This document shows positions 8,308-16,622 of a stretch of DNA of 64,000 bases, piece after piece. The stretch spans positions 62,001 through 126,000 of the forward strand of contig NZ_MACI01000062.1 in NCBI RefSeq assembly GCF_001884105.1. The letters run 5' to 3'. The DNA is from Bacillus luti (lineage in GTDB: Bacteria; Bacillota; Bacilli; Bacillales; Bacillaceae_G). Under the pieces are notes generated by a model. The model did no database searches, was not told the origin of the DNA, and worked only from the letters and a program-made list of their open reading frames with translations. Numbering within the stretch: position 1 is the stretch's first letter; each line of letters starts with the position of its first letter. The position numbers were made by a program, and so were the translations under genes.

Positions 8308-8668
8308 TATATCACCTCATACTTTTATTATATGTTCTTTATTCCATACAAAATATGGATTTAAATTCGACTTTCGTTAATCAAATCAACTGTTAGGAAA
8401 CATCTGTCAAAAAAAGAAGCTCCAAAAATTTTAGATTTAGGTTATAGATGTTAAACCCAATAAAATCAACTTAATAATTTTTTTATAACTCTAAAACAAA
8501 AAAATGTACATTTTCACCAGGAGATGTACATTTTCTCGTTTTAGAGTATTTGCTTTTCTTAGCTTGATAGCGATGGAATAGAGTCAAAAATAGTCTGTAA
8601 TTATATGTATAGCTTTATATTCAATTAACTCTAGTTTTCATTTTCGGATAGCCAATTATCAACAATAG
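8308..8668. other. Intergenic region with a nested repeat
   Basis: No gene seen. It holds the promoter region of the XRE gene near 8308-8400 and the inverted repeat at 8488-8547 listed separately. Confidence 0.4.
8488..8547. repeat. 60-bp inverted-repeat element with two ATGTACAT cores
   Basis: ACTCTAAAAC (8488-8497) and GTTTTAGAGT (8538-8547) are perfect inverted arms. Between them ATGTACATTTTC occurs twice in direct repeat. There is no poly-T tail, so it is not an ordinary terminator. It could be an operator, a structured transcript or a small mobile palindrome. Confidence 0.6.
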
Positions 8669-9042
8669 CTATTCTAGTATAAATGAATGTTTATCATCTA
8701 ATATAGCTAATACTTTATTAGGTACCCATCCCTTCTCACCCTGTGTGGTATGAACAAAACTCCATTCATTAAGTTCCAATTCCTTTTCAACTATCATATC
8801 AGGAATAACAGTCAATTCGTGTGCGGAATAGTCTGTTAACGTAGTCGCAATTTTCCCCTCATTCGGTGTACTTAATATTTGTTTCGGTACCCATCCACGC
8901 TTTTTAGAATGGATTTCTTCACAAAAATCCAGTTTGGAAATTCAGTATCCTCTCTTCCGTATATAACAAAATCTCCTTTAACTAAAACAATCGGATCCGG
9001 ATAATTTGAACGATGTGGGTGAACAACTTTATATCGCTTCAT
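8669..9042 (-). pseudogene. Cytoplasmic double-SH3 protein, frameshifted
   Basis: ATG 9042 has a good site (GGAGG) and opens MKRYKVVHPHRSNY. The frame is lost at a run of five T (8923-8927 on the minus strand). Adding one T gives an uninterrupted 124-residue protein ending at TAG 8669-8671. The restored protein has two SH3-like halves, each closing with the same type of motif (RGWVPKQIL and KGWVPNKVL), and no signal peptide. Total length 374 bases is one short of 125 codons, so a single deleted base explains it. Homologues would be small intracellular SH3-domain proteins of unknown role. A read error in the homopolymer is the alternative. Confidence 0.7.
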
Positions 9043-9141
9043 AAGATGCCTCCAAATATGTTATTAACTGAATTAATATCGAAATATTCTTTCTTTTATT
9101 ATTGTAACAACTTCCTCTCTTTGCATGTCATATATCAATAC

Positions 9142-10044
9142 CTAGACCGCTAAATCTTTTCCACTAATTTCATTTTCAGAATTAGCAAAGGATTTAGACT
9201 GCCTAATCGTAAAAAGCAAACCGCTGAAAATTAATAAAATCCCCAAACATTGCAGCCAATCTGGACGAAATTCGGTCAATACAATATCTAATAGAATGGC
9301 CACAGCAGGATCTACAAAGATCATAAAAGAAATGATCTTTGCAGGAAGATTACGTAAGCTATTAAAGAAAATAAGATAGACAACCCCCGTATGGATAACA
9401 CCGGTAAGAATCGAATAAAACCACTCAGTTGAGTTTATGGAAGTGTATGCTGAAAAATCAACAAATGGAACTAGTAACAAAATACCTATGGTCATTTGCA
9501 AAAAAGTTGTCGCATATGCACTCATCTTTGTAATACTTTTTCCAAAAAGCATGGTTGCCGCATAGAAAAATGCAGCAACAACACTATATGTAATTCCATT
9601 CCATTCAAAGGAAGATGAACGAACCTCACCTAATCCCATAATAAATAAAGTGCCTGTAAAACATAGAGAGATTGCTAAAATCGAATTCCATGTCAACTTC
9701 TCTCGAAAGATAAATCTTCCTATGATAAGAACAAATATAGGCGCTAAATGATAGAAAGAAATAGCAATAGTTACAGAAGTCTGTTCAAATGATTTAAAAA
9801 GAAATATCCAATTCAGTAAGTTAGCTGTTGCACAAAGAATGATGAACAGCAACTCTTTGTGGTTCCATCTCTCGTTCTTAAAATCCCCTTTTATAAGCCA
9901 AACTGTAAATAAAAATATAGCAGCACATACTAAACGAACAAAAACGAGTTCAATTGCGAAAAGTCCTGTGAGACGAGAAAAGAAACCAACAGAACCAAAT
10001 ATGGACATAGCTAGAGCTAGTTGTGTTAATGCTTTTTTGTTCAT
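9142..10044 (-). CDS. EamA-family (DMT) transporter
   Basis: 300 residues from ATG 10044, which has AAGGAG 7 bases upstream; a longer frame to 10107 lacks a site. About ten hydrophobic segments in two EamA repeats (about residues 5-140 and 150-285) identify a drug/metabolite exporter of the inner membrane. The substrate is unknown. The gene starts 41 bases after the end of the flavin oxidoreductase gene on the same strand, so the two are probably co-transcribed and controlled by the divergent LysR gene. Confidence 0.85.
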   Translation of the reverse strand: MNKKALTQLALAMSIFGSVGFFSRLTGLFAIELVFVRLVCAAIFLFTVWLIKGDFKNERWNHKELLFIILCATANLLNWIFLFKSFEQTSVTIAISFYHLAPIFVLIIGRFIFREKLTWNSILAISLCFTGTLFIMGLGEVRSSSFEWNGITYSVVAAFFYAATMLFGKSITKMSAYATTFLQMTIGILLLVPFVDFSAYTSINSTEWFYSILTGVIHTGVVYLIFFNSLRNLPAKIISFMIFVDPAVAILLDIVLTEFRPDWLQCLGILLIFSGLLFTIRQSKSFANSENEISGKDLAV

Positions 10045-10084
10045 GATGAATCTCCTTATATCTGCACATATTTGTAAGACAAGA

Positions 10085-11221
10085 TTATCTCTTTTCTGGC
10101 ATACCATCTCGTGTGATTATGTTAGCCCACATTTGATTAGGAATTTCTAATTTACTTCTGCTATCTCGAGGCAGGATGTTCACAATATCTTCTTCCCTGC
10201 CCTCTTCTACTTTTTTCACCCAATCTGGTTCCATTAATATTTCTCTACCTAATGCAAAGAGTGGTACATCTTTTTCCAATACATCTAGCGCTTCATCAGG
10301 TGTATGAATCGATCCTAATGAAATAAAACTAGTTCTGCCAGCAATGACATCTCGAAAAATTTCTGTTCGTGTTAATGTTCGATTTGAACCGCTCCGCGGA
10401 AGAGACCACACATTCTTTACAGAAAGATGTAGATAGGAAAGCTCTTGGTCAGCCAATCTATTTACAAATGCTACTGTTTCATCCATCTTTATACCCGATT
10501 CCTCCTGCTCTTCAGGTGAAAATCGATAGCCTATAATAAATTGTTTGTTAGCATAGTGATCACGTACACGTTTCACTTCTTCTATAACAGCAAGCGGGAA
10601 ATTCATTCTTTTCTCCAATGTACCTCCCCAATAGTCACTACGATGATTAGAATAAGGAGAGAAAAATTGTTGAATTAAATATCCATTCGCACCATGAATT
10701 TCTACACCATCAAATCCCGATTTGATGGCGAAATAAGTTGCTCTTCCAAAGTCTTGAATCGTAGATACAATTTCATCTTGATTTAGTTCACGAGGGATAT
10801 ACTCTTCTCCAGCTTCTTTATAAATACTTGCTACAACACCACTTGGACTAACCATTTGTTCTCCGCCTGTATACCCTGGAAGAGATTCACTACCACCATG
10901 ATGAAGCTGTAAAATTGCTTTTGCCCCTTTTTCTTTAATTGAATTTGCTAAATTTGTAAGGCCGCTGATACTTTGCTTGTCATACACTTTCATTTGTCTA
11001 GGAAAGCTTGTAGCTACAGGTGAAATCGTAGCTGCCGCTGTGATAAACATACCTGGACCTGCTGCTCTTCTTCTATAGTAGGCAAGCTCTTCGTCAGAAA
11101 CACGCCCATCTTCTTGACCTGAGTAAGTTGTCATAGGTGCAACTACAACCCTATTTTTAAGAGTCGTTCCGTTGGAAAGATTATACGAGGATAGTATCTT
11201 GTTATATTTTTGTTTCAACAT
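10085..11221 (-). CDS. NADH:flavin oxidoreductase (old yellow enzyme family)
   Basis: 378 residues; ATG 11221 with GGGGG 9 bases upstream. An FMN-binding TIM barrel covers nearly the whole protein: N-terminal [12 protein letters not shown], substrate-binding motif [22 protein letters not shown] with the conserved His/Asn pair, and a C-terminal phosphate-binding [14 protein letters not shown] enzymes reduce alpha/beta-unsaturated carbonyls and nitro compounds with NAD(P)H. It is divergent from a LysR regulator across 140 bases, the usual arrangement for a regulated target. Physiological substrate unknown. Confidence 0.9.
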   Translation of the reverse strand: MLKQKYNKILSSYNLSNGTTLKNRVVVAPMTTYSGQEDGRVSDEELAYYRRRAAGPGMFITAAATISPVATSFPRQMKVYDKQSISGLTNLANSIKEKGAKAILQLHHGGSESLPGYTGGEQMVSPSGVVASIYKEAGEEYIPRELNQDEIVSTIQDFGRATYFAIKSGFDGVEIHGANGYLIQQFFSPYSNHRSDYWGGTLEKRMNFPLAVIEEVKRVRDHYANKQFIIGYRFSPEEQEESGIKMDETVAFVNRLADQELSYLHLSVKNVWSLPRSGSNRTLTRTEIFRDVIAGRTSFISLGSIHTPDEALDVLEKDVPLFALGREILMEPDWVKKVEEGREEDIVNILPRDSRSKLEIPNQMWANIITRDGMPEKR

Positions 11222-11361
11222 TGTATGATTCCCCCATCATTCTATTTTTCTGAAGCTGCATTTATTGTATTCTTGATTTTTGCATAAGTAAAATGAATGT
11301 TTTTCATTTATTACATTCGATTTTCTCATGTATAATAAAAAGAAGAAGGAGATGAAAAATA

Positions 11362-12231
11362 TTGAATTTTTTTCAGTTGGAAGTCTTTTTAAAAGTTGTA
11401 GAGAATGGAAGTTTTACAAAAGCAGGAGACCAAATAGGACTTACACAATCAGGGGTCAGTCATAATATAACAGCGCTAGAGACAGAACTTGGTGTGAACT
11501 TATTAAAACGCGGACGAAATGGAGTATCTTTAACTACTGCAGGTGAGTATATTATCCCTCATATACGTGCAATTATTGAAAATATGGCGTATATTGAGCA
11601 AAAGGTTGCAGCTGTGAATGGGATGGAAATGGGAAAACTTTCAATTGGGAGTTTTCCCAGCTTTACTGCTAGATTTATACCATCTTTATTTTCTATCTAT
11701 AAAGAAAAATTCCCTAACATAGAGATAAGGCTTTATGAAGGTGGTTACGATGAAATCATAAAATGGGTGGAAGAAGGAACCGTGGATTTTGGTTTTGCAG
11801 CACTACCAGTCAAAAACGTGGAATTTATTCCTCTATTAAATGACCCTTTATCCGCTGTAATATATGAAGGCCATCATTTCGAAAAGAATTCTATTATCAA
11901 CTTAGAAGATTTTATTGGAGAAAGCTTTATTATGTTACGATCTGGCTGTGAAGCTCTGATAGAAGAAAAGTTTCATGAAGCAAAAATAAAACCAAGCATT
12001 TCATACGATATTAAAGACAACCAAACAGTACTTTCAATGGTTGCCGGAAAACTAGGAATTTCAATTATGCCTGACCTTGCTGTACCAAAAAAACTAAAAG
12101 ATATACGTAGTCTGCCGCTAAATCCGGAAATCTTCAGAGAGATTGGGTTAGTTAAGAAATCAACAAAAGAACTAACTCCAGCCGCAACAGAATTTTCCAA
12201 GATTGTTCAAGACTATTTTATAAACCGCTAA
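11362..12231 (+). CDS. LysR-family transcriptional regulator
   Basis: 289 residues from TTG 11362, preceded by AGAAGGAG. The N-terminal winged helix-turn-helix (about 1-60, FLKVVENGSFTKAGDQIGL) and the periplasmic-binding-like effector domain (about 88-285) are complete. It is transcribed divergently from the old-yellow-enzyme/EamA unit and probably activates it and represses itself from the shared 140-base region. The effector is unknown. Confidence 0.9.
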   Translation: MNFFQLEVFLKVVENGSFTKAGDQIGLTQSGVSHNITALETELGVNLLKRGRNGVSLTTAGEYIIPHIRAIIENMAYIEQKVAAVNGMEMGKLSIGSFPSFTARFIPSLFSIYKEKFPNIEIRLYEGGYDEIIKWVEEGTVDFGFAALPVKNVEFIPLLNDPLSAVIYEGHHFEKNSIINLEDFIGESFIMLRSGCEALIEEKFHEAKIKPSISYDIKDNQTVLSMVAGKLGISIMPDLAVPKKLKDIRSLPLNPEIFREIGLVKKSTKELTPAATEFSKIVQDYFINR

Positions 12232-12400
12232 TGTAAATTAGATTTTATATAAAACAATAATTCAATTAAAAACGTATTTTGATCAATCTTTTTCAAAAAT
12301 AAAAGAGCTTATTTTGTTACATAATCAAAGTTTTAAACTAATATTTTTTATGTTGAATTAATATAATAATTCATACAAAATTTATCTTGCAGAATATTTC

Positions 12401-12450
12401 TTTATCCCGCTATTTTTGGACAGTCAAACTCCTACAAATAGCGGGATAAA
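12401..12450. repeat. Palindromic repeat with bcr1-like end
   Basis: TTTATCCCGCTATTT (12401-12415) and AAATAGCGGGATAAA (12436-12450) are a perfect 15-bp inverted repeat with a 20-base loop. The terminal GCGGGATAAA is the same as the 3' end of both bcr1 copies in this window. It lies between convergent LysR and ybaK genes and may also act as a terminator hairpin, although no T run follows. Confidence 0.65.
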
Positions 12451-12488
12451 TCATTATCTAAATTAAAACTTCTTTTCCCTATATGTAT

Positions 12489-12965
12489 CTACTTCGTTAC
12501 TTCACCAAACTGCGCTCGCGTCACTTTCGCCAAGTCTTCAACTTTCAGCTCAACTTGTATACCGATTTTCCCACCGCTTACAATGATCGTTTCAAGTGAT
12601 TGAGCACTTTCATCAATACATGTAGAAAATAGCTTCTTCATTCCGACCGGTGAACAACCGCCGCGAATATATCCTGACACTTTCGTAATATCTTTTACAG
12701 CAATCATTTCGATTTTCTTTTCACTTACTGCTTTTGCGGCAGCTTTTAAATTCAATTCCTCATCTACCGGAATAATAAACACATGATAATTTTTACTATT
12801 CCCTTGAGCAATTAACGTTTTATATACTTCTCTCACTTCTCGTCCAATTTTCTCGGCTACTGATACGCCATCAATTTTCCCATCGTTTGGATCATATGAC
12901 ATCATCGAATATTCAATTTTTTCTTTATCTAATATTCGCATCGCATTAGTCTTATCTTTTTTCAT
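12489..12965 (-). CDS. ybaK: YbaK-type aminoacyl-tRNA deacylase
   Basis: 158 residues; ATG 12965 with AAGGAG 6 bases upstream. The whole protein is one YbaK/ProX editing domain, with the conserved Lys and the GGCSPVGMKK motif around residue 103. YbaK clears Cys wrongly attached to tRNA-Pro. It stands alone on the minus strand, head to head with the His leader of the next gene. Confidence 0.9.
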   Translation of the reverse strand: MKKDKTNAMRILDKEKIEYSMMSYDPNDGKIDGVSVAEKIGREVREVYKTLIAQGNSKNYHVFIIPVDEELNLKAAAKAVSEKKIEMIAVKDITKVSGYIRGGCSPVGMKKLFSTCIDESAQSLETIIVSGGKIGIQVELKVEDLAKVTRAQFGEVTK

Positions 12966-13065
12966 AGCGGTCTCCTTAACAGGTTATTTCATATTATTAA
13001 GTTTTATTATACACCCTTTTCCATTTCTCCTACATAACTTCACGTATATTTCAAAACTAAAAATA

Positions 13066-13094
13066 TTGATAATTCAAAAATCATCTGATATAAT
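13066..13094 (+). promoter_or_regulatory. Sigma-A promoter of the His leader/HisRS-like unit
   Basis: TTGATA (13066-13071) and TATAAT (13089-13094) are separated by exactly 17 bases, a near-consensus vegetative promoter, 33 bases before the leader peptide ATG. Confidence 0.85.
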
Positions 13095-13127
13095 TTGGAA
13101 AAACTTATTGTTAAGGAGAGATTTGCA

Positions 13128-13172
13128 ATGCGTACTATTAATACTTCTTTCCAACTTCATCATCATACGTAA
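13128..13172 (+). CDS. Histidine-rich leader peptide
   Basis: A 14-codon ORF, MRTINTSFQLHHHT, with a strong ribosome binding site (AAGGAGAG, 9 bases upstream) placed right after a near-consensus promoter. Three consecutive His codons lie just before the stop. It is followed by stacked alternative hairpins ending in a terminator, and then by a HisRS paralogue. This is the layout of a ribosome-mediated transcription attenuator in which stalling at His codons signals shortage of charged tRNA-His. Confidence 0.85.
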   Translation: MRTINTSFQLHHHT

Positions 13173-13183
13173 CGCCGTGTATC

Positions 13184-13283
13184 CGAAGAAAATTTTTTCT
13201 TCGTGGGTACAGGGCTTTTCCTGTTGACCCACGAAGCGTTCATAAAGCTATGTGGGTATTTTTATACCTGCATAGCTTTTTTT
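13184..13283 (+). promoter_or_regulatory. Attenuator with alternative hairpins and intrinsic terminator
   Basis: Hairpin A pairs CGAAGAAAA (13184-13192) with TTTTCTTCG (13195-13203). Hairpin B pairs CTTCGTGGGT (13199-13208) with ACCCACGAAG (13227-13236) and shares CTTCG with A, so A and B exclude each other. The terminator pairs AAAGCTATGTGGGTA (13244-13258) with TACCTGCATAGCTTT (13265-13279) and runs into seven T. ACCCAC (13227-13232) can instead pair with GTGGGT (13252-13257) inside the terminator stem, which would act as antiterminator. The outcome depends on where a ribosome sits on the leader peptide. The pairings are seen in the sequence; the direction of control is inferred. Confidence 0.75.
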
Positions 13284-13302
13284 AATTTAAAAAGGAGTGA
13301 TT

Positions 13303-14616
13303 ATGATGGAAATGAAAAATGTAAAAGGAACGAAAGACTATTTACCAGAGGAACAAGTGCTGCGAAATAAAATTAAAAGAGCATGTGAAGATACGTTTGA
13401 ACGTTATGGCTGTAAACCGTTAGAGACACCAACGTTAAATATGTATGAGCTTATGTCTTACAAGTATGGCGGTGGCGATGAAATTTTAAAAGAAATATAT
13501 ACACTTCAGGATCAAGGAAAACGCGAACTTGCCTTACGTTACGACTTAACAATTCCATTCGCAAAAGTTGTGGCAATGAATCCGAATATTCGCCTCCCTT
13601 TTAAACGTTATGAAATTGGGAAAGTATTTCGAGATGGGCCAATAAAACAAGGAAGATTTCGTGAATTCATACAATGTGACGTTGATATAGTCGGTGTTGA
13701 GTCTGTCATGGCAGAAGCTGAACTTATGAGCATGGCGTTTGAACTATTCCGAACGTTAAACTTAGAAGTAACGATCCAATATAATAACCGAAAGTTGTTA
13801 AACGGTATTCTCCAGGCTATTAATATCCCTACTGAACTAACGAGTGACGTCATTTTATCATTAGACAAAATCGAAAAGATTGGGATAGATGGTGTACGAA
13901 AAGATGTATTAGAGCGCGGAATTTCTGAAGAAATGGCTGATACGATATGTAATACCGTTTTATCTTGTCTAAAGCTTTCAATTGCTGAATTTAAAGAAGC
14001 TTTCAATAATCCACTCGTTACTGATGGAATAAACGAATTGCAACAATTACAGCAATATTTAATCGCTCTTGGAATAAATGAGAATGCTATATTCAATCCA
14101 TTTTTAGCACGAGGACTCACAATGTATACAGGTACCGTGTATGAAATCTTCCTAAAAGATGGATCAATTACATCCAGCATCGGTAGTGGCGGTCGTTACG
14201 ATAACATTATCGGAGCATTCCGTGGTGATAATATGAACTATCCAACAGTCGGTATTTCATTTGGTTTAGACGTTATTTATACAGCACTATCACAGAAAGA
14301 AACGATATCATCTACAGCCGATTTATTTATCATCCCGCTCGGAACAGAATTACAATGCTTACAAATCGCCCAGCAATTACGTTCTACTACTGCCTTAAAA
14401 GTCGAACTCGAACTAGCGGGACGCAAACTAAAACGTGCCCTTAATTACGCTAACAAAGAAAATATCCCGTATGTGCTTATAATTGGTGAAGAAGAACTTA
14501 GTACAGACACTGTTGTGCTGCGGAATATGAAGGCAGGTAGTGAGATGAAGGTTCCCCTTTCTTCTTTGAAAGATAATACATTTAATAATTATTGTAATAT
14601 GCCTAGCACGTTATGA
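13303..14616 (+). CDS. Histidyl-tRNA synthetase paralogue
   Basis: 437 residues. AAAGGAG ends 5 bases before ATG 13303 (ATG 13306 also fits). The class II core (about 5-325) has motif 2 (VFRDGP...GRFREF) and a histidine-A-like loop RGLTMYTGTVYE, and a C-terminal anticodon-binding domain (about 330-420) is present, which HisZ lacks. Two sites differ from usual HisRS: the His-binding loop normally reads RGLDYYT, and motif 3 normally ends G-(L/V)-E-R but here reads SFGLDVIY, without the arginine. It may be a divergent ligase, or an enzyme that uses the fold for something else. Expression is tied to histidine by the leader upstream. A second, normal hisS elsewhere in the genome is expected. Confidence 0.8.
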   Translation: MMEMKNVKGTKDYLPEEQVLRNKIKRACEDTFERYGCKPLETPTLNMYELMSYKYGGGDEILKEIYTLQDQGKRELALRYDLTIPFAKVVAMNPNIRLPFKRYEIGKVFRDGPIKQGRFREFIQCDVDIVGVESVMAEAELMSMAFELFRTLNLEVTIQYNNRKLLNGILQAINIPTELTSDVILSLDKIEKIGIDGVRKDVLERGISEEMADTICNTVLSCLKLSIAEFKEAFNNPLVTDGINELQQLQQYLIALGINENAIFNPFLARGLTMYTGTVYEIFLKDGSITSSIGSGGRYDNIIGAFRGDNMNYPTVGISFGLDVIYTALSQKETISSTADLFIIPLGTELQCLQIAQQLRSTTALKVELELAGRKLKRALNYANKENIPYVLIIGEEELSTDTVVLRNMKAGSEMKVPLSSLKDNTFNNYCNMPSTL

Positions 14617-14658
14617 TTGTGAAATGTGCTCAAAATGTAACTCAGGTAAATTAAAAAA

Positions 14659-14686
14659 GGGCTGTCCGCGCATGACAGCCCTTTTT
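14659..14686 (+). terminator. Terminator after the HisRS-like gene
   Basis: GGGCTGTC pairs with GACAGCCC around a 7-base loop, followed by five T and preceded by an A run, 43 bases after the stop codon. Confidence 0.9.
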
Positions 14687-14940
14687 CCTAAACGAACAAC
14701 ACCTTCGTAAGTGAAATTATATTAACGATTTTTCGAATATATCTATCATTACTTACACTATATCAACGATAAGTAGATATTTTCATTTTATAGATAACCA
14801 AGCAATTAGTTTACATAAAATAATTATAATCAATTTAATCCTGCAAATCTTCCCATTACCTATTTTGATAATATACGGTTTTCCAGCCCCACTACCAATT
14901 CAAGAAAAATCCCTGTCCGTCTCCACTATACCAAATTCAA
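14687..14940. other. AT-rich spacer
   Basis: No gene, RNA or clear regulatory signal seen between the HisRS-like terminator and the end of the HxlR gene. Confidence 0.4.
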
Positions 14941-15324
14941 CTATTTACTATTATTTTGTACATTCCTACTCTCCAAAACTTTCTCCATATTATGAGTTGC
15001 CCATTCCATCATTAATAGAATCATTGGACGTAGTGATTCACCAAGCTCCGTTAACGAATATTCTACTTTTGGAGGCACTTCACGGTATACTTCACGATGT
15101 ATGATGCCATCTGCTTCAAGTTCTCTCAGCTGCAATGTTAACATTCTTTGTGTGATATTCGGTTTTAATCTTTTTAATTCATTAAACCTCTTTGTCCCAT
15201 CTAATAAATGATACAAAATAACCCCTTTCCATTTCCCTCCAATCACCTCAACCATCGCTTCCACTGGACAAGAATATTTATTTAAAAATGGGTAATTTAT
15301 ATTATTTTCGTTTGAACAATCCAT
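14941..15324 (-). CDS. HxlR/DUF24-family regulator, HypR-like
   Basis: 127 residues from ATG 15324, preceded by AAGGGAAGG. The whole protein is a winged helix-turn-helix of the HxlR type ([32 protein letters not shown]). A cysteine directly before the domain (YSCPVEA, about residue 18) sits where HypR, YodB and related thiol-stress sensors carry their redox-active Cys. It is divergent from a nitroreductase and separated from it by a perfect palindrome, as in the hypR/hypO pair of B. subtilis. So it probably senses disulfide or electrophile stress; this is inference from arrangement and the Cys. Confidence 0.85.
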   Translation of the reverse strand: MDCSNENNINYPFLNKYSCPVEAMVEVIGGKWKGVILYHLLDGTKRFNELKRLKPNITQRMLTLQLRELEADGIIHREVYREVPPKVEYSLTELGESLRPMILLMMEWATHNMEKVLESRNVQNNSK

Positions 15325-15346
15325 AATAAATCCCTTCCCTTACCAA

Positions 15347-15366
15347 TAGTATCTTTTTTGATACTA
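15347..15366. promoter_or_regulatory. Putative HxlR operator
   Basis: TAGTATC (15347-15353) and GATACTA (15360-15366) form a perfect 7-bp inverted repeat with a 6-T spacer, placed in the divergent region between the HxlR gene and the nitroreductase. HxlR dimers bind sites of this size and symmetry. Confidence 0.65.
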
Positions 15367-15452
15367 TACCACATAAATGTGCGTACTTGTTTCCATGTTA
15401 CTTTAAAAATATAATTTACTTACAAAATAAACAAATGAAAAGAGGAACTTTT

Positions 15453-16133
15453 ATGACAAATACAAACCAAATTACAAAAGAAAAAATTATGGAGGCTTTT
15501 CATTTCAGACATGCATGTAAAGAGTTCGATCCTATGCACAAAATTTCAGAAGAGGATTTTAAATTTATTTTAGAAACAGGCAGATTGTCTCCTTCTTCTT
15601 TTGGATATGAACCTTGGAAATTTCTTGTCGTACAAAATAAAGAATTAAGAGAAAAACTACAACCGTATTCATGGGGCGCTGGTGGGCAGCTTGCAACAGC
15701 TAGTCACTTTGTCATTGTTCTTTCAAGAAACATTAAAGATATGCATTATGATGCAGAGTATATTAAATATATGATGAACGATATTATTGGATTACCTGAA
15801 GACACTCAAAAAATTAGATATGAATTCTTCAAAAAGTTCCAGGAATCAGATTTTAACTTACTACAATCCGATCGTGCTGTATTTGATTGGGCATCTAAGC
15901 AAACTTATATTGCTTTAGGTAATATGATGACTAGTGCAGCTCAAATTGGCATTGACTCTTGTCCAATAGAAGGATTTGATAAAGAGAAAGTAGATTCTTT
16001 ACTTCGTCAAGAAGGCATTATACAGGGCGATAATCTTGAAGTATCTGTTATGGTTGCCTTTGGTTACCGTAAAGAAGAGCCAAAGCGTGATAAAACAAGA
16101 CAGACTACAGATACAATTGTTGAATGGATTTAG
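15453..16133 (+). CDS. NAD(P)H-dependent nitroreductase, HypO/YfkO-like
   Basis: 226 residues from ATG 15453, preceded by AAGAGG; the frame opens earlier at 15387 but without a site. A nitroreductase-fold flavoprotein: N-terminal FRHACKEFDP, SPSSFGYEPWKF for FMN phosphate binding, and C-terminal PIEGFDKEKVDSLL. Such enzymes reduce nitro compounds and quinones with FMN. The divergent HxlR gene and the palindrome between them suggest induction by thiol or electrophile stress. Confidence 0.85.
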   Translation: MTNTNQITKEKIMEAFHFRHACKEFDPMHKISEEDFKFILETGRLSPSSFGYEPWKFLVVQNKELREKLQPYSWGAGGQLATASHFVIVLSRNIKDMHYDAEYIKYMMNDIIGLPEDTQKIRYEFFKKFQESDFNLLQSDRAVFDWASKQTYIALGNMMTSAAQIGIDSCPIEGFDKEKVDSLLRQEGIIQGDNLEVSVMVAFGYRKEEPKRDKTRQTTDTIVEWI

Positions 16134-16296
16134 TAATATAGCACGCAAAAAATAATGCTCCTTATAGCTGTATACTCATACTAAAGAAGAATCAGTTGTT
16201 TTCTTACGTATGAATTTGTTTTTTCATGGAAAGATATGTTAGTATGTATACAGTTTGAGTGCTCTATTTTTAGAGTCGAACAGGAGGAGAATGAAT

Positions 16297-16572
16297 ATGT
16301 CTGATATTGAAGTTGGCGAAGTGTTTACACTTAGTGATGAGAATAATGAGGATCAGGAAGTAGAAGTACTTGGAGCTATGGATGTCGAAGGCGCAGAATA
16401 TATTGCAGTTGCCTTCGTAGAAGACATTCAAACAGAAACTGAGGAAGACATTGATATCTTCTTTTTAAAAGTAGAAGAAGATAATGAGTTTTCATACATT
16501 GAAAATGACGAAGAGTTTGACAAAGTATCTGCTGCTTTTGATAAGATTTTGGATGAGCAAGAGCAAGATTAA
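16297..16572 (+). CDS. DUF1292 family protein
   Basis: 91 residues. ATG 16297 is chosen because AGGAGGAG ends 7 bases upstream; ATG 16291 is too close. The protein is strongly acidic (Asp/Glu-rich) with no signal or membrane segment and matches the DUF1292 pattern (VFTLSDENNEDQEVEVLG, EYIAVAFVED). Function is unknown in this family. It stands alone with its own terminator. Confidence 0.8.
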   Translation: MSDIEVGEVFTLSDENNEDQEVEVLGAMDVEGAEYIAVAFVEDIQTETEEDIDIFFLKVEEDNEFSYIENDEEFDKVSAAFDKILDEQEQD

Positions 16573-16588
16573 TATGAGTTAAAAACAT

Positions 16589-16617
16589 GAGGGGGATGCA
16601 TATCCGCCCTCTTTTTT
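16589..16617 (+). terminator. Terminator after the DUF1292 gene
   Basis: GAGGG and GGA pair with TCC and CCCTC with one bulged G, followed by six T. It may also serve the pyruvate kinase gene from the other side. Confidence 0.75.
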
Positions 16618-16622
16618 ATTCA

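Noticed and set aside
13297-13302. GTG start for the HisRS-like gene
   Set aside because: GTG 13297 lies inside the AAAGGAG site; ATG 13303 fits.
14865-15104. 79-codon plus-strand ORF
   Set aside because: Antisense to the HxlR gene end; no site.
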